Origin: Solen grandis
Lineage: Eukaryota; Mollusca; Bivalvia; Adapedonta; Solenidae
NCBI GenBank assembly: GCA_021229015.1
Contig: CM037795.1
Span: 19,654,378-19,718,377 of the forward strand
Direction: 5' to 3'
DNA length: 64,000 nucleotides
Positions 1 through 9,562 of this stretch are shown one piece after another. Positions within the stretch are counted from its first letter, which is position 1. Every line of letters begins with the position of its first letter. The position numbers and the translations under genes are program-made. Below the pieces are notes generated by a model. It made no database searches, was not told the DNA's origin, and saw only the letters and a list, made by a program, of their open reading frames with translations.

Positions 1-857
1 TGTCTGAAATGATACATGAATATAGGAATATTGTTGATGATTAAATCATACAAAAAATAGGATGATGATACATTTTTTACTAAATTAAAGCACATGTCCA
101 CGAATTTATTGACCAACCCTCGTATGTAAAAGCGGTCTTATAGAACTGCTGCATAAGAAAATATGTTATGGTTTCATGTTTTCATTGCATATTTTAAATG
201 TTATTGAACGGACGAGACATGCGTTCTGTTAAAAGTGTCGTTTTAATATCATATTATAGAATCATTTGTTGGAAATGGGGTTGGTGAAATCATGGAGATG
301 GATATTGTCAGACTTATGATTTTATTTTTTACAAATACCTTGTAGAGCTTATCATATTACAGATTATTCAAGCACTCATCTCTCTAAAAAATCTTAGCCG
401 TTTGCGCTTCATTAGGATGACTTAAGAAATATTTCGTCTGGAAGACACATGAATGACCAACACTCTTGCTCGAATAAATCTTTTAAATAATCGAATTAAA
501 TTCTGAAGGAATAAATCTGAATGAGATGTCTAGGGCGAAATTGATCTTTTTTATGATATAAATCTTACTGCCATCAGACATATATCAAAGAGTGTGTTAT
601 TTCTGTGCAAAGTTCATAATAGCTAAAACGAGGTTGATCATCTGAAAATGAGTTTCCTTCTACAAAAAAATCTTTCTCTGAAACCAATGGTCAGAATCTA
701 ATTTCAACTGGCTCATATGGTCACAAAATCGTTCCAAACTGAAAATAGTAATACACGGATAAGCATTGTTGATAAACTCTGTGGAATGACACTAAGTTTA
801 AAATCCTTAGATTTAGAAATATCTAAAGAATATTACAAACAAATATGACACTGCACA

Positions 858-889
<32 letters not shown>

Positions 890-1411
890 CGACACAACGA
901 AGTGAAACAAAATATTTTATGTTGTAAGTGCATGAGTGAGAAAGAAATCTTGAAATATAACTGTGGCACAAGGAAATAAAAATTCCAGTGTTACATTTAG
1001 TGACTGTGTGTTGCTGGATTTTAAGAAGTTTACAGGAACAAGCGAGGAGACTAAAAATTGACACGGCTTAACTTATGAACTTAAGTTGCGTCCCTTTGCT
1101 TTTGCATCAATATTGCCAGTTTTCATTAAATTCGTACAATTACAGGCATTGACAAATAGCATCGATCGATGGAGAGCAAAATGTTGCGGAAATAATGAAC
1201 TGAACCGGTAATGAAATAATATAGACATGATATGAAAAACGAAACTTTGAATTAATTTGTATTTCTATAGACGGAGGCAGGTTACGTCACATTCTAACAC
1301 GACTTGCATCTTTATCTCTATACAGAAAGAAGGAGAAAAATTGTGTGTAAATTCGCAATAACGCACTGGAATCAGCGCTCGCGAAGCGTAATAATATCTA
1401 TTTCCTTACAA
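1..1411. other. AT-rich non-genic stretch with (CT)n microsatellite
   Basis: No coding region or splice-flanked exon could be supported here. A (CT)n microsatellite of about 26 bases lies at about 859-884, and the open frame running through it on the minus strand is only a by-product of the dinucleotide run. The rest is unstructured AT-rich DNA. Confidence 0.6.
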
Positions 1412-1503
1412 TTACCTCCCCCGTATACTGCAGTTATGAATGAACGTAAACATCGTAGTAAAACTGACCTACTTTAAACAATATCGTTCGTCTGCATCGT
1501 AAA

Positions 1504-1993
1504 ATGGCTGAATTACCTCACGGTGCTCATTGTGAGTTACGGGGTAGTAATGACACATGGAGAGTTGTTGATAGACAACATGACGATATCGTTCTTAAGT
1601 ATGTCATTCAATCGCTACATTCCGGAGAAATAAAAAGGGTTTTCAAACACGAATTGTTTGAAAAAAAATACAACCTACAAAGGAAGTCTGAGTTCTTATA
1701 TCAAGCCATCAGAAGAGGAAAGAAGGCGACTTAGTGAAAGACTAACCTTCAACATACCAGATCAAGCTGGAGATTCTATACGACCAAAAACATCTGCGTC
1801 AAATTCTCTTGTAGCACATTCCGGTCACCGTGACATTTCGCGTGACATTACACATGTGTCTCCAGCAACCCCGAATTTTAATCCAGTTGATATCACAATG
1901 AACACATCCAATTCAAGAGATGCAAGATCATTCACAATGTTTGCTGGCAATATCACAGGTGGCACAATCAGTGTAAACATATACAACAAGTGA
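1504..1993 (+). CDS. Small uncharacterised protein gene inside TIR element, frame broken once
   Basis: The gene starts at ATG 1504 in a good Kozak context (AAAATGG). Frame 1 runs to a stop at 1732-1734, and an overlapping +1 frame runs on to a stop at 1991-1993. The first part (about 60 residues) looks like a compact beta-rich domain with the stretch GSNDTWRVVDRQHDD followed by IKRVFKHELFEKK. The second frame carries SEEERRRLSERLTF, then a Ser/Thr-rich linker, then a C-terminal tail MFAGNITGGTISVNIYNK. The two halves read naturally as one protein of about 160 residues if one base is lost. A likely slip site is the A8 run at 1663-1670, although the join could lie anywhere up to about 1730. I recognise no family with certainty. 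The Gly/Asn/Thr-rich tail resembles C-termini of uncharacterised bivalve repeat-associated proteins, which is a weak recollection. It may be a decayed copy, an indel in the assembly, or two overlapping ORFs. Confidence 0.5.
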
Positions 1994-1999
1994 AATAAA
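1994..1999 (+). promoter_or_regulatory. Polyadenylation signal AATAAA
   Basis: AATAAA lies directly after the TGA stop (1991-1993) of the small gene. This supports the second frame as the true 3' end of a compact transcript. Confidence 0.5.
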
Positions 2000-2342
2000 C
2001 ACATGTGTTGAACCGTTCCTCTTTTGAATTTAACACTTTTGCTTTAATGTTGACGTCATCAAAGTGTTGTAATACACATTTATAGTTTATCTAGCTGTTA
2101 CATTTTGAACATCGATTTGTTCATTGGTTAAAAATTAATTTGAAGAGACCAAAAAATATCGTTACAAATAATATATTTAATTTAAAAAAGTGTGCCATTT
2201 TTGTTACTTTTTTATTTTTTCTCAGCTACATTATACGGGGGAGGTAAAACGATCGGCAAACTAGAGGGAAGTTGTTCGGTTTAATGTTGCTACGCTTAAT
2301 AAATGAATCCGAAAAATATTATGGAAAAATGTGTTAGAATCG

Positions 2343-2511
2343 AAATAATCTGTCTCTACCGGTGCGTTGTTGTTTATTTACACACAGGTTTGTCGTTCAG
2401 GTACGAATAATTATATCACTCGGGCTTCGCCCTCGTGATATAATAATTCGCACCTGAACTCCAAACCTGTGTGTAAATAAACAACAACGCACCGGTAGAG
2501 ACAGATTATTT
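2343..2511. repeat. 169-bp near-perfect palindrome (foldback MITE)
   Basis: The left arm (from AAATAATCTGTCTCTACCGG at 2343) is repeated as its reverse complement ending at 2511. The arms are about 80 bp with a handful of mismatches, meeting at a GGGCTTCGCCC tip near 2424-2434. It lies about 95 bp downstream of the TIR element. It is either a foldback MITE or an extruding hairpin. Confidence 0.85.
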
Positions 2512-3441
2512 CTTAAGTGACATTACTGCATTTAGTGCATTTATTGTTTCCATCATGTTTAATGTGCAATAGCGCAATCAATATGATCAACATATATTCC
2601 AGATAATGCATTATGAAAATCGCCTTTCAACCGGAAAAGGCAATATCCATTGTATTATTATTTATAATTTACCGGTAGTGGTATTCATTTCTGGTTAATC
2701 TAAATCGGATGTGTACTAATTCAAATGTACTCGTATTCAAATTAATGTACGTTTTAATGACTGCATTATATGTTACTCTTACAGGCACAAACCATCCACA
2801 TTTGATATCTGATCGATGCACGTGCATATCAATATACATGTACTTAGAGTCTGCATATAGGTTTTCACTCAAAGAGTAAACAGTACTTAGTAGTCATGAC
2901 TATTTTTGTCAGGTACCGATAGTGCCATTTATCATTCCAGGCGGGAAGTAGAAGTTTGGTGTTTATTTTGGCAGTATTCTAAGAGTTTCAAAGTGAACTA
3001 TTTTCTTTTGGAAATAATCAGAGAAATGAGAGGTGAATTGTTTCTGGTGTTTCTATTTCTATGAATTAATGATACCTTTAAGACTCGGTGTAATATTATT
3101 TTTTTAAAAATCAGAAAACAACTCAAATAAACCGCCGTGTAGCCTACGAAAATCAACGTTATCTACCCAACTTTCATAAATACACATCTAAATATAGATT
3201 TTAACACACAATGACGGCAAACGATAGGACTTTCTGCAACCCGTTTAAAACTTGATCAAACTGAAAATCAAATATACAGAACACGAAGAAGACATTAGGA
3301 ATCTAGAGTGTAACCTATACATTCTGTGAAAATTTTAGGAAAATCCATCCATTTAAAATGTCTGCAGAGCGCATACAAACTTTTTGACCTGACGTCATAT
3401 GAATATCATTGCATTTAAACATTCAGCATCTAAAATATATG
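2512..3441. other. Non-genic AT-rich stretch
   Basis: I see no gene, tRNA or terminal repeat here. From about 3200 the sequence is part of a diverged repeat that recurs near 3880-4050: the word GTCTGCAGAGCGC and nearby ACGTCATATGA occur in both copies, and a SINE interrupts the interval. Confidence 0.4.
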
Positions 3442-3645
3442 CCTCACCGCGTGGGTTCGAATCCCGACAGGGTCATTCGGATTTTCATGTGAGGAAGCCT
3501 TCCAGCTGGCTTGCGGTAGGTCGGTGGTTCTACCCGGACGCCTCCGTGCATTCGGGGTCTTCCTCCACCTGTAATTAGCTGGGCGTCGCTATATGACTGA
3601 AATACTGTCGAAGCGACGGTAAACTCAAATATTAAAGTCAAGTCT
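3442..3645 (+). mobile_element. tRNA-derived SINE, family 1, 5'-truncated
   Basis: It begins within the tRNA-like head at the B-box (GTGGGTTCGAATCCCGACAG), followed by a body that is the same as the reverse complement of the fuller copy at 18243-18482: GAGGAAGCCTTCCAGCTGG, a TCTTCCTCCACCTGTAATTA block and a CGACGGTAAAC tail. The A-box half of the head is absent, so this copy is truncated. Confidence 0.8.
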
Positions 3646-4689
3646 AAAATATATGCCATAAAATGTTCATCATTCTGGACCATTGGCATCACATCTAATT
3701 TATTGCACGAGAAATGAAAATATATAAGAACGCAATGACGTCAAATGACGTCGGGCCTATGAAAACTAAAGAAAGCCTTTGAAAATTACAACAAGTTCAA
3801 ATTTCAGCTTTCTATCTCATCTGGGGGTTCTGTAATACTTAAATTAATTTTGAGGTCATATTTTCGAAACTTGGTTTCACCACAGAACCTCGGTCTTTTC
3901 GATATTTTAAAAACGAAACTAAAGCGTAACTAACACCTTCTGTGAAAATTTCAAGAAAAGCCGTTCACAAATAAAGTCTGCAGAGCGCGTACAAACGTTT
4001 TACATGACGTCAAATGTGACGTCATATGATTCTGAAAATACATTGCATTCGAAAAGTCATGGTTTGAAATATTTTAATCTTAAATTTCAATGCTTAAAAT
4101 TAAGCAAATGTGAAAGTAGGATATTTTCCGAAAATGCTTTAACTTGCAATGTAGAATGTGTATATTATGATCTAGTTGTGCATCCATTCAATAGACCAAG
4201 AATCTATGGCAAAACAAAGGACGTCAAAATTCATTCAAGCATAACATCGCTTCCAGATGTGTCATACAGCATGTGTATCCTGACGTCTTCTTATCATTCT
4301 GAGACGTCCAGCGTCATATGATTTCATATAACGTAACGATCTCAAAATAACTGTAAACTGGAAAATTGGCGGTTTTTTTAGCCCTAGTGGTTCTAATTTT
4401 GAATTGATTTGCATTCTTTTCACAAAATGTGCAAAGTTGCGTTCCATTGTGAACGATAACTTTCGTTTCCGGAAAGGTCAAGGTCATATGCCAAATATCG
4501 TTTTGTTTTTGTTTTTCTTCGGAGCTTTATATCTCAAAAACGAAAATATTTTATCGAGAGACTTTGGGTATTATATGTAGTGCTTTGAGAGATCTATACA
4601 GCATGCAAATATAAATTATTTACGCATGTTTTTGTTTATTTGTTTAATTGTTTGTTTGTTGTTGTTGTTGTTATTGTTGTTGTTGTTGT
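3646..4689. other. Non-genic stretch with diverged repeat and (TTG)n
   Basis: It holds the second copy of the diverged repeat (about 3880-4050, with several ACGTCA words) and a (TTG)n microsatellite at about 4655-4690. The open frames here show no protein-like composition. Confidence 0.4.
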
Positions 4690-4845
4690 TTCAGGCTGAG
4701 TAGTGAAAGAGTAGGCTCTGTAGACCGGTGGGGTTGGACTCGTGGACTCGAGCCGTCGCCGCGACATACCAAAGTCACAATGATGTGTGTCGACAAAGTT
4801 CAAAATGAATGTAATACTGCTGGTGGGACATTAAATCATACAAAA
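4690..4845 (+). mobile_element. SINE family 2 fragment
   Basis: The segment GCCGCGACATACCAAAGTC followed by GCTGGTGGGACATTAAA matches, in reverse orientation, the fuller family-2 copies at 17378-17745, 36285-36585 and 51109-51485. It ends in a short A-rich tail. Confidence 0.6.
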
Positions 4846-6245
4846 AAAACTATATTTCTTATTCAAGTTTATATAACAGCACCTATTATAAACTTACAAT
4901 AAGTTATACAATATGAGTTTCCATTCCTTAATAATATCACAAATAGACTTCAGATTGTCTTAAAAGACGAACATAAGTCAATGTGTTTGTAAGTAACAGA
5001 ATTTTATGACTTTTGAAAGAATAGATCACGAGGAAACTTTCATATCTTAATTAAGTTTCCAAGACGTCAATGAGATAGGCAACTCATCAAACGGACATTG
5101 CCGCCTTGAGAAAATGTCCTTATATAAATACCCAATAAGAAAGTTATGTTTTGGTGATTATGCCATAAAGAAAAAGGTCTTTTTTTTTCACGTTCATGCA
5201 GTATTTGCTGTGTTTATGACCATGTTTTGTTCAAACTTCCGGGATCATTTTGTTGTTATCGTTGTTTAGTTTTATTTTCATTATCAAGGCATATAAACAA
5301 ATATACGATCGGCGATGAAAATTTACGGTCAGTCAATGGACCATGCAAAAAACACATTTTTTTAATTCGTCAGCCGAGCTTCATTCCCCTGTTCAATAAG
5401 TATGTTTTATAGACAGCGATTTATTCTATCTGTGCACGTATTGGACCTATTTTTCTGAATAAACTGATCAGTGTCTCGGCGTAAACAAAGTCAATCCTGT
5501 ATAAACTATCAAGGTCAAATGTTTGTTTACAAATGCGATTACAAAATTTAAGCGGGTTCTAAGCTGGGGAATTTTACAAGTTATACAAACTGATAAATAA
5601 AATGCAACCGTCTTCCTTTCACAATGTGAGTTTCCCCTATAATTTATAGTTTAAAGTAGGCCATACAGGATAGGCCCTTGAGTATCCAAATACACATTTG
5701 GTAAGTAGTATATAGGTCTAATTACAGGTTTACAATGATCAATAAATGAATAAGGGATAACTAAAACTCTCATTGTATCTTATGCATAAGATGCTGATTC
5801 TACACTCTGGTTCGTCAATGAATGCGTGCTTTGCGGCACTCAATGAAAGACATAAATATGCATGAATTTGGCCTTTCTCATCGAAATCACTCCTAGCTGG
5901 CCTGGCAGGGTTTTTTTTCAAGTACTGTCTTGAAGTAATTCCAATAATGCTTCCTATCCAGAACGTGAATCGGTGTGATTCATACACCGTAAAAATTAGT
6001 AAAATAAAACATTGTATTACGTCATATATCATGAAATTCATTTTGCAAGAAATTTCTAAATATTTGAATGCAAAGTGATGTTATATCTAATATCGATTAA
6101 ATAACTAAAATACTATTTTGTACTAAAAAGTGTGTTGTTAAATTTTAATTTTAAAGCTAAATCTCAATATTTTAAATAATTGGGTATATATTAGCATATA
6201 TTAAACGATATTACTGGTAATTGTTATGAAGTTTTTTATTACCTA
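4846..6245. other. Non-genic AT-rich stretch
   Basis: No coding exon, repeat end or RNA gene could be supported. The short open frames lack codon structure or splice signals. Confidence 0.4.
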
Positions 6246-6314
6246 GGGGTGAGTGAGAAACTAGGCTAAGTGCATATATGTATAAAAACACATAGCCTAG
6301 TTTCGCTCTCACCC
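6246..6314. repeat. Small inverted repeat (hairpin element)
   Basis: GGGTGAG(t)GAGAAACTAGGCT near 6247-6267 is mirrored by AGCCTAGTTTCGCTCTCACCC ending at 6314, with a short AT-rich loop. It is a miniature foldback sequence. Confidence 0.7.
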
Positions 6315-6504
6315 TCGATGTTTAATGTCTATTGTGAGAATAAATGAATGTAATGTTCGTATGATTTCCAGTTGAGCATTTTTAATTGAGTTATACTATT
6401 CATTCTTTAGAACAAAGATTATGGACAGAGACCTAACCTACATACACCCCTAAAACCTCTGTGTGTATGTGTGTGTGTGTGTGTGTGCTATGAAGCTCAA
6501 ATTA

Positions 6505-7632
6505 AAGGCCCGGTCACACCGCCCGAACTTTGTTGGAACGTTCCTTGAACGGTAGGGAGAGGGGACCGAATTTCGACAACGCTCGTCACCGCGCACAAAA
6601 TGGGAAAAAAATCGAAAACACGGGCGTTGCCTTAGCGGTGCACCGCTGAAGCCGGCGTTGCTATAGCGTTGGCTTAACGGTAGCGAGCGGTAGCGAGCGT
6701 TGGTTTAGCGTGACGCGAGCGTTGATAGAGCGGCGTTCTGAACATGCGGGCGTTGGCTCGGCGGGGATTTAAAGTTGGTTTAGCGGCATACCGCTTTTGA
6801 CTACGGAGCTGAACGGATCGCTTTGATAGAAGTTCTGATAGATTTTTGATAGAAGTCGATAGTCAGTATCCACTGTCTGACCCACACAACTCTGTCTCTC
6901 CTTCTTCTCTCTCTTCTCCTTCTGTCAACAGCTTGCTGCAATCTGAGGAGGTTCTAATTCTGCTGCTGGACTAGTGCACCAATCATAGCAAGTCTCTCAG
7001 CATCCATGGTAGTACAGTTTTACTCTAACTTTGAGAAAGTTCGACGTACATGAGGTCTGCACTCAACGGCAGCTCGATTCCAAATGGGCTCCTGGTCCAT
7101 TTCTCCCCGTATTTATAGCCAAATTCTGGTCCCGCTCCGACACCTCCATACCAACGCCAAACCAAAGTTCATCACCGCAATGGATCGCTGCTTCAACGCC
7201 CGACACCGTTCCAGCAATCCCGTGTCCGCTCGTAAAACGCTTACAACCGCTCCACGAAAGTTTTTGCAACGTTTAATCACCGCCCGGGCGAAGCTGGCGA
7301 AGCAGCGGTGGTCCAGCGTTCAAGATTTCTGCGTTGGCCTAGCGGACCCAAGCGTCCACGAACTTGCGTCTAGCGGTACCAAACTTTGACTGGGCGTTGT
7401 TGGAGCGGTGGTGAACTTTGCCGGAGCGGAAAATTGCCCGCTCCTCACCGCTCGCAATATTTTGTGCAGCTCAAAACTTTCGGAGCGGTAGGAGGGACCA
7501 TAAGCGGTGGCCGAGCGTATACGGCGTTGCCTTAACGGGGGCCAACTTCTGGTGAACGGTAACGAGCGGTGATGAAATTTTTTCACTGCTCCAGGAACGC
7601 TCCAGCAAAGTTCTTGCGGTGTGACCGGACCT
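6505..7632. mobile_element. PIF/Harbinger-like deletion derivative, 1.13 kb, with TIRs
   Basis: The left terminus AAGGCCCGGTCACACCGC (6505 onward) matches the reverse complement of the right terminus (ending 7632) over about 40 bp with few mismatches. TTA flanks both ends (6502-6504 and 7633-7635), consistent with the 3-bp TWA target site of PIF/Harbinger. The interior is GC-rich, unlike its surroundings, and built from degenerate AGCGGT/GCGTTGG words on both strands. A Harbinger-like N-terminal coding remnant (6838-7007, minus) sits inside. The long overlapping open frames at 7031-7586 on both strands reflect the GC bias and are not called as genes. Confidence 0.75.
6838..7007 (-). pseudogene. 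Harbinger-like N-terminal remnant
   Basis: On the minus strand, from ATG at 7007, the translation starts MDAERLAMIGALVQQQN and then meets an in-frame TAG. Beyond it follows a basic segment (DRRRREKKER), then in another frame VVWVRQWILTIDFYQ. An Arg-rich stretch followed by a W-V-R-x-W motif is typical of the start of PIF/Harbinger transposases (established family knowledge). The reading is broken by a stop and at least one frameshift, and the catalytic DDE region is absent. It is therefore a relic of the autonomous element from which this copy was deleted. Confidence 0.5.
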
Positions 7633-7703
7633 TTAGCAGTATTTTTTCTTATATATTATTTTTACTGATTAGTTTCAAATCGAAATACATTGGAAATTTA
7701 TAC

Positions 7704-7947
7704 CTCCTTATGACAACCCTATGTATACTAATCGAGGTACAAACCGTACTTATGAGGTATGACAGCACCATGTATACTGATCAAGGTATAAACCGTACTT
7801 ATGAGGTATGACAGCACCATGTATACTGATCGAGGTACAAACCGTACTTATGAGGTATGACAGCACCATGTATACTGATCAAGGTATAAACCGTACTTAT
7901 GAGGTATGACAGCACCATGTATACCGATCAAGGTATAAAATGTACTC
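7704..7947. repeat. 49-bp tandem repeat, about 4.7 copies
   Basis: The unit begins ATGTATACTGATCAAGGTAT and ends TATGAGGTATGACAGCACC. Successive copies differ at a few positions (TCGAGGTAC versus TCAAGGTAT). The first and last copies are the most diverged. Confidence 0.85.
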
Positions 7948-8016
7948 GTATTTATCCATTTTTTATCGCTTATACATTTTACTTAATTATTTCGTAATCT
8001 ATTTCGTAATATGGTG

Positions 8017-8450
8017 GCATATTTCTGTCATCCATTTATCCACTTAGCTATGTCGAAACATTTCTGAAAAATTGTCACATATTCAGTTAGTATCTTGCAA
8101 GTAAAAAACTTTCGTTTAATCCTCTTAGGTATTAGTGCCCACTACTGCCAGTCATATATTCACTTAAGATAACTGGATATCTCGCCTTTTTTCAAGTTAG
8201 TCAGTTAAATTTTGTGGATAACAAGCATTTTTTTTTCTCATAATTATCTGGAAAAAAGCGTGATATCCAGTTAACCTAAGTGAATATGTGATTGGCAGTA
8301 GTGGGCACTAACAGACAGTTTAGTCCTGTTAAGATACCTAAGTGGATGACTTGAAAATTTTATACTTGCCAGATAATAACTGAATATGTGACATTTTTTT
8401 CAGAAAAGTTTCGACATAGCTAAGTGGATAAGTGGCTGGCAGAAATATGC
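8017..8450. repeat. 434-bp long inverted repeat (foldback element)
   Basis: The outer arms pair GCATATTTCTG (8017-8027) with CAGAAATATGC (8440-8450). The interior continues as an imperfect palindrome, for example GTGCCCACTACTGCCA near 8137 against TGGCAGTAGTGGGCAC near 8294, meeting at a poly-T/poly-A centre near 8230. It has no coding content and looks like a foldback MITE. Confidence 0.85.
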
Positions 8451-8765
8451 TACAATAATATCGTTATTCACTTCTTAATTCGTTTATTTCTTTGTTATTT
8501 AAAGGTGTGTTCGTTCATTTTTGTTCGTTTATTTCTTTCATAATACCTTCATTTATTCATCTGTTGGTTTATTTACTCATTTTTATTCTTTTATTTCGTT
8601 ATTTATTCATCTTTGCTCTGGATAGATTCATATTAAACTGTTATTTGTCATTCTAGGATGAAAACGTCACCAACATCTAAGCTAATCCTATCCTAGATCT
8701 TCTTTTTAATACGAATAGAAGGAAGTAAAGAAAAAAAATGTTGATGACATAACTTCAATAGAAGT

Positions 8766-8985
8766 AGTCCTAATTGTGTTGCACATTCTTCATGTTTGTA
8801 TCAAATTACATGCATTAATTTTGTAGGAGTTCCGCATTGTTGATAGTATCAGTAGTTCTTTAAAACTTCAATTATGTACATTGTAGATCAATTTTAACTC
8901 TTTTTTTTCCTAATTATATTAGTTTCGTTTCAAATAGCACACACAATGAAACTATGGCTGAGCGTTGTGTAAACATATGTATGAA
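8766..8985 (+). repeat. Direct repeat, left copy (220 bp)
   Basis: This segment (AGTCCTAATTGTGTTGCACA ... ACATATGTATGAA) recurs at 9266-9486, offset by about 500 bp and nearly identical. A 240-bp MITE sits between the copies. Confidence 0.9.
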
Positions 8986-9014
8986 CATTCGTAAACACGG
9001 GAATCACCCTTTTA

Positions 9015-9254
9015 TAACCCTTTCCCTCATAAAGACTCGTTTTGACACACTCAGTAGGTACCACATAAAGCCTGATCTGCAGAAAACCACAGTTAAACCT
9101 TACCAAATTTAATTACACAATCCTCATTTCCAGACCATTGAGGAGCAGCGAACAGCATAAAACCTGATCAGCCTGCAAGTTACTCGCAGGCTGATCTGGT
9201 TTTATGCTGTTCGCATAGATCTTTTCATGGTGTCCTCTATGAGGGAAAGGGTTA
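9015..9254 (+). mobile_element. 240-bp hairpin MITE (AACCCTTTCCCTCAT family), copy 1
   Basis: The termini TAACCCTTTCCCTCAT and GAGGGAAAGGGTTA are inverted repeats. Inside is a long hairpin: GCGAACAGCATAAAACCTGA pairs with the segment ending TTTTATGCTGTTCGC, around a GAGTTACTC-like tip. Two further copies are at 56181-56420 and 56684-56922. Confidence 0.9.
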
Positions 9255-9265
9255 AATGAAAACAA

Positions 9266-9486
9266 AGTCCTAATTGTGTTGCACATTCTTCATGTTTGTA
9301 TCAAATTACATTCATTAATTTTGTAGGAGTTCCGCATTGTTGATAGTATCAGTAGTTCTTTAAAACTTCAATTATGTACATTGTAGATCAATTTTAACTC
9401 TTTTTTTTTCTTAATTATATTAGTTCCGTTTCAAATAGCACACACAATGAAACTTTGGCTGAGCGTTGTGTAAACATATGTATGAA
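9266..9486 (+). repeat. Direct repeat, right copy (221 bp)
   Basis: This is the second copy of 8766-8985, differing by a few substitutions and one base in a T-run. The intervening segment is mostly MITE copy 1. Confidence 0.9.
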
Positions 9487-9562
9487 TATATGAAAAAGAG
9501 TGCAAAAAATCCATTTTTGAGCAGTTTCATATATGTATATATATGTTTATGTATTACTGCTC

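Larger units (their letters stand above)
1412..2247. mobile_element. TIR-bounded 836-bp element carrying a small gene
   Basis: The left end TTACCTCCCCCGTATA (1412-1427) is matched by its exact reverse complement at 2232-2247. The match continues imperfectly inward for about 8 more bases, giving terminal inverted repeats of about 24 bp. Between them lies one small single-exon gene (1504-1993) followed at once by a polyadenylation signal, and no recognisable transposase. No convincing target-site duplication is visible. The structure fits a non-autonomous DNA transposon with a passenger or internal ORF; the superfamily cannot be assigned from the ends alone. Confidence 0.6.

Noticed and set aside
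7031..7586. Overlapping open frames of 68-101 codons on both strands
   Set aside because: They arise from the GC-rich, stop-poor interior of the Harbinger-like element; the translations are unlike any transposase.
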